Of a stretch of 64,000 nucleotides of DNA, positions 62,978-64,000 are shown piece after piece. The stretch is taken from assembly GCF_001571005.1 (NCBI RefSeq), contig NZ_BCST01000001.1:248001-312000 (forward strand), written 5' to 3'. The DNA is from Herbiconiux solani NBRC 106740. Its GTDB lineage: Bacteria > Actinomycetota > Actinomycetes > Actinomycetales > Microbacteriaceae. The position numbers and the translations under genes are program-made. The number at the start of each line of letters is the position of its first letter. The first letter of the stretch is position 1. The notes under the pieces are model-generated. The model was not told where the DNA came from and searched no databases. It was given only the letters and a program-made list of their open reading frames with translations.

Positions 62978-64000
62978 ATGGCGGCACCCCAGATTTCCGA
63001 GACGGATCAGCCGGCGGCACCCCTGATCGACCGGCCCGACCCGGCTCAGCACGGGCTGCAGGCGCACTCCGACGGAGGCTCCGCCTTCGTTCCCGTGCAG
63101 ACCCGCTCCGAGCGCTTCACCTCGACCTCGCCCGACGATTTCGAGGCGGTGACCGGCCGTGAGTTCGAGTGGAAGTTCGTTCCTCTCGCCAAGGTCGCGC
63201 ACCTGATCTCGGATGCGGTCGACGGCTCGCCGACGGCCTTCAGCTACACCGAGAACGGCGGGGCCACGGTCGACTGGATCGACCGCACGAACGCCCTGAT
63301 CGGGTCGGCCGGCGCCCCCGAGGAGCGGGCTTCGGCCAACGCCTGGTCGAGCGCCGAGAAGGCCCTGCACATCCTGGTGACCGGCGAGGACGGCCAGGAG
63401 ACCGTCATCCGCCGCGACCGCTTCGACGGGTCGGCCCGCGCGGCGCACGTCGTGATCGAGGCCGCGCCGAACAGCAAGGGCACCGTGATCCTCGAGCACG
63501 CCGGCGACGCGAACCTCGCCGAGAACGTCGAGATCGTGGTCGGCGACAACGCCCAGCTCACCGTCGTGACGGTGCAGGAGTGGGACGACAGCGCCATCCA
63601 TCTCTCCAGCCACTTCGCCCGGATCGGGCGCGACGCGAACCTCAAGCACGTGATCGTGTCGCTCGGCGGCTCGGTCGTGCGGGTGAACCCCTCGTTCCAC
63701 CTGGTGGAGCAGGGAGCGTCGATCGACTCCTTCGGCCTCTACTTCGCGGATGCCGGGCAGTACTTCGAGCAGCGCCCCTACGTCGACCACGTCGCCGCCA
63801 ACACGCGCAGCCGGGTCAACTACAAGGGTGCGCTCCAGGGTGAGGGCGCCCACACGGTCTGGGTGGGCGACGTGCTGATCGGCCCGCACGCTGACGGCAC
63901 CGACAGCTACGAGCAGAACCGCAACCTCGTGCTCAGCGAGGGGACGCGCGCCGACAGCATCCCGAACCTCGAGATCGAGACGGGCAACATCCTCGGTGCG
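62978..64000 (+). CDS. sufD: Fe-S cluster assembly protein SufD (cut by window end)
   Basis: Partner of SufB and the ATPase SufC. The frame is open from ATG 62978 to the end of the window (341 codons, no stop), so the C-terminus lies outside. Visible features: ERFTSTSPDDFEAVTGREFEWKFVP near residues 48-72, the beta-helix core, and the conserved stretch ASIDSFGLYFADAGQYFEQRPYVDH (given by position only: about 246-270). The later QNRNLVLSEGTRADSIPNLEIE matches the SufD dimer interface. The start is 2 bases after the sufB stop, without a strong ribosome site. Confidence 0.94.
   Translation, partial: MAAPQISETDQPAAPLIDRPDPAQHGLQAHSDGGSAFVPVQTRSERFTSTSPDDFEAVTGREFEWKFVPLAKVAHLISDAVDGSPTAFSYTENGGATVDWIDRTNALIGSAGAPEERASANAWSSAEKALHILVTGEDGQETVIRRDRFDGSARAAHVVIEAAPNSKGTVILEHAGDANLAENVEIVVGDNAQLTVVTVQEWDDSAIHLSSHFARIGRDANLKHVIVSLGGSVVRVNPSFHLVEQGASIDSFGLYFADAGQYFEQRPYVDHVAANTRSRVNYKGALQGEGAHTVWVGDVLIGPHADGTDSYEQNRNLVLSEGTRADSIPNLEIETGNILGA

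Overview
This window is a gene-dense stretch of a high-GC actinobacterial chromosome. The gene order (trpE, a Trp-operon membrane protein, trpCBA, lgt-like, gltBD, pyk, tRNA-Leu, ANTAR regulator, polA, then rpsA-coaE, uvrB, uvrA, uvrC-rapZ-whiA, sodA, gap-pgk-tpiA-secG-rbpA, pgl-opcA-zwf-pgi-tal-tkt, ctaB-ctaA, sufBD) looks like a backbone of the family Microbacteriaceae. That assignment rests on content and synteny recalled from memory, not on a search; the genus cannot be named. No insertion sequence, phage, plasmid origin, rRNA or CRISPR array was seen, and no stretch longer than 300 bases lacks a gene.

Layout. 1-4809: end of the tryptophan operon, tightly overlapped. 4818-5843: a prolipoprotein diacylglyceryl transferase-like gene whose usual catalytic residues are replaced. 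5967-11997: glutamate synthase. 12069-15782: pyruvate kinase, a lipoprotein, tRNA-Leu(CAA), a PdtaR-type antiterminator and a hotdog thioesterase. 15837-25873: DNA polymerase I, a baeRF-type protein, then the mutagenic translesion module imuA-imuB-(mini-ORF)-dnaE2 on the minus strand behind a perfect LexA box. 25961-29348: a coupled trio (DUF885 metallopeptidase, DUF4166, TIGR01777 epimerase). 29560-37424: ribosomal protein S1, coaE, the 5-oxoprolinase genes pxpABC, pfkA and uvrB. 37421-46385: a small membrane protein, uvrA, a pRiA4b ORF-3-like protein, uvrC, rapZ, whiA. 46473-51039: superoxide dismutase, the lower-glycolysis cluster, secG and rbpA. 51154-59366: pentose-phosphate operon on the minus strand. 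59550-64000: haem O/A synthesis and the start of the SUF iron-sulfur operon, with sufD cut by the window end.

Regulation is the most informative layer. uvrA, uvrB and uvrC each carry TGTCGGTG, then 8 bases, then a -10 hexamer. polA and the DUF885 operon carry TGTCGGAG at the same spacing. This matches the RecA-independent DNA-damage promoter (RecA-NDp, bound by PafBC) known in actinobacteria, so the window appears to hold both arms of the damage response: LexA at imuA, and PafBC-like control of nucleotide excision repair, polA and a peptidase operon not obviously linked to repair. At least eight genes look leaderless, with exactly six bases between the -10 hexamer and the start codon. Strong hairpins separate many units (after pyk, polA, rpsA, uvrA, sodA, gap and rbpA).

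The items most worth following up are the substituted Lgt-like protein, the 37-codon ORF coupling imuB to dnaE2, the candidate PafBC control of the DUF885 trio, and the 23-bp inverted repeat after polA.
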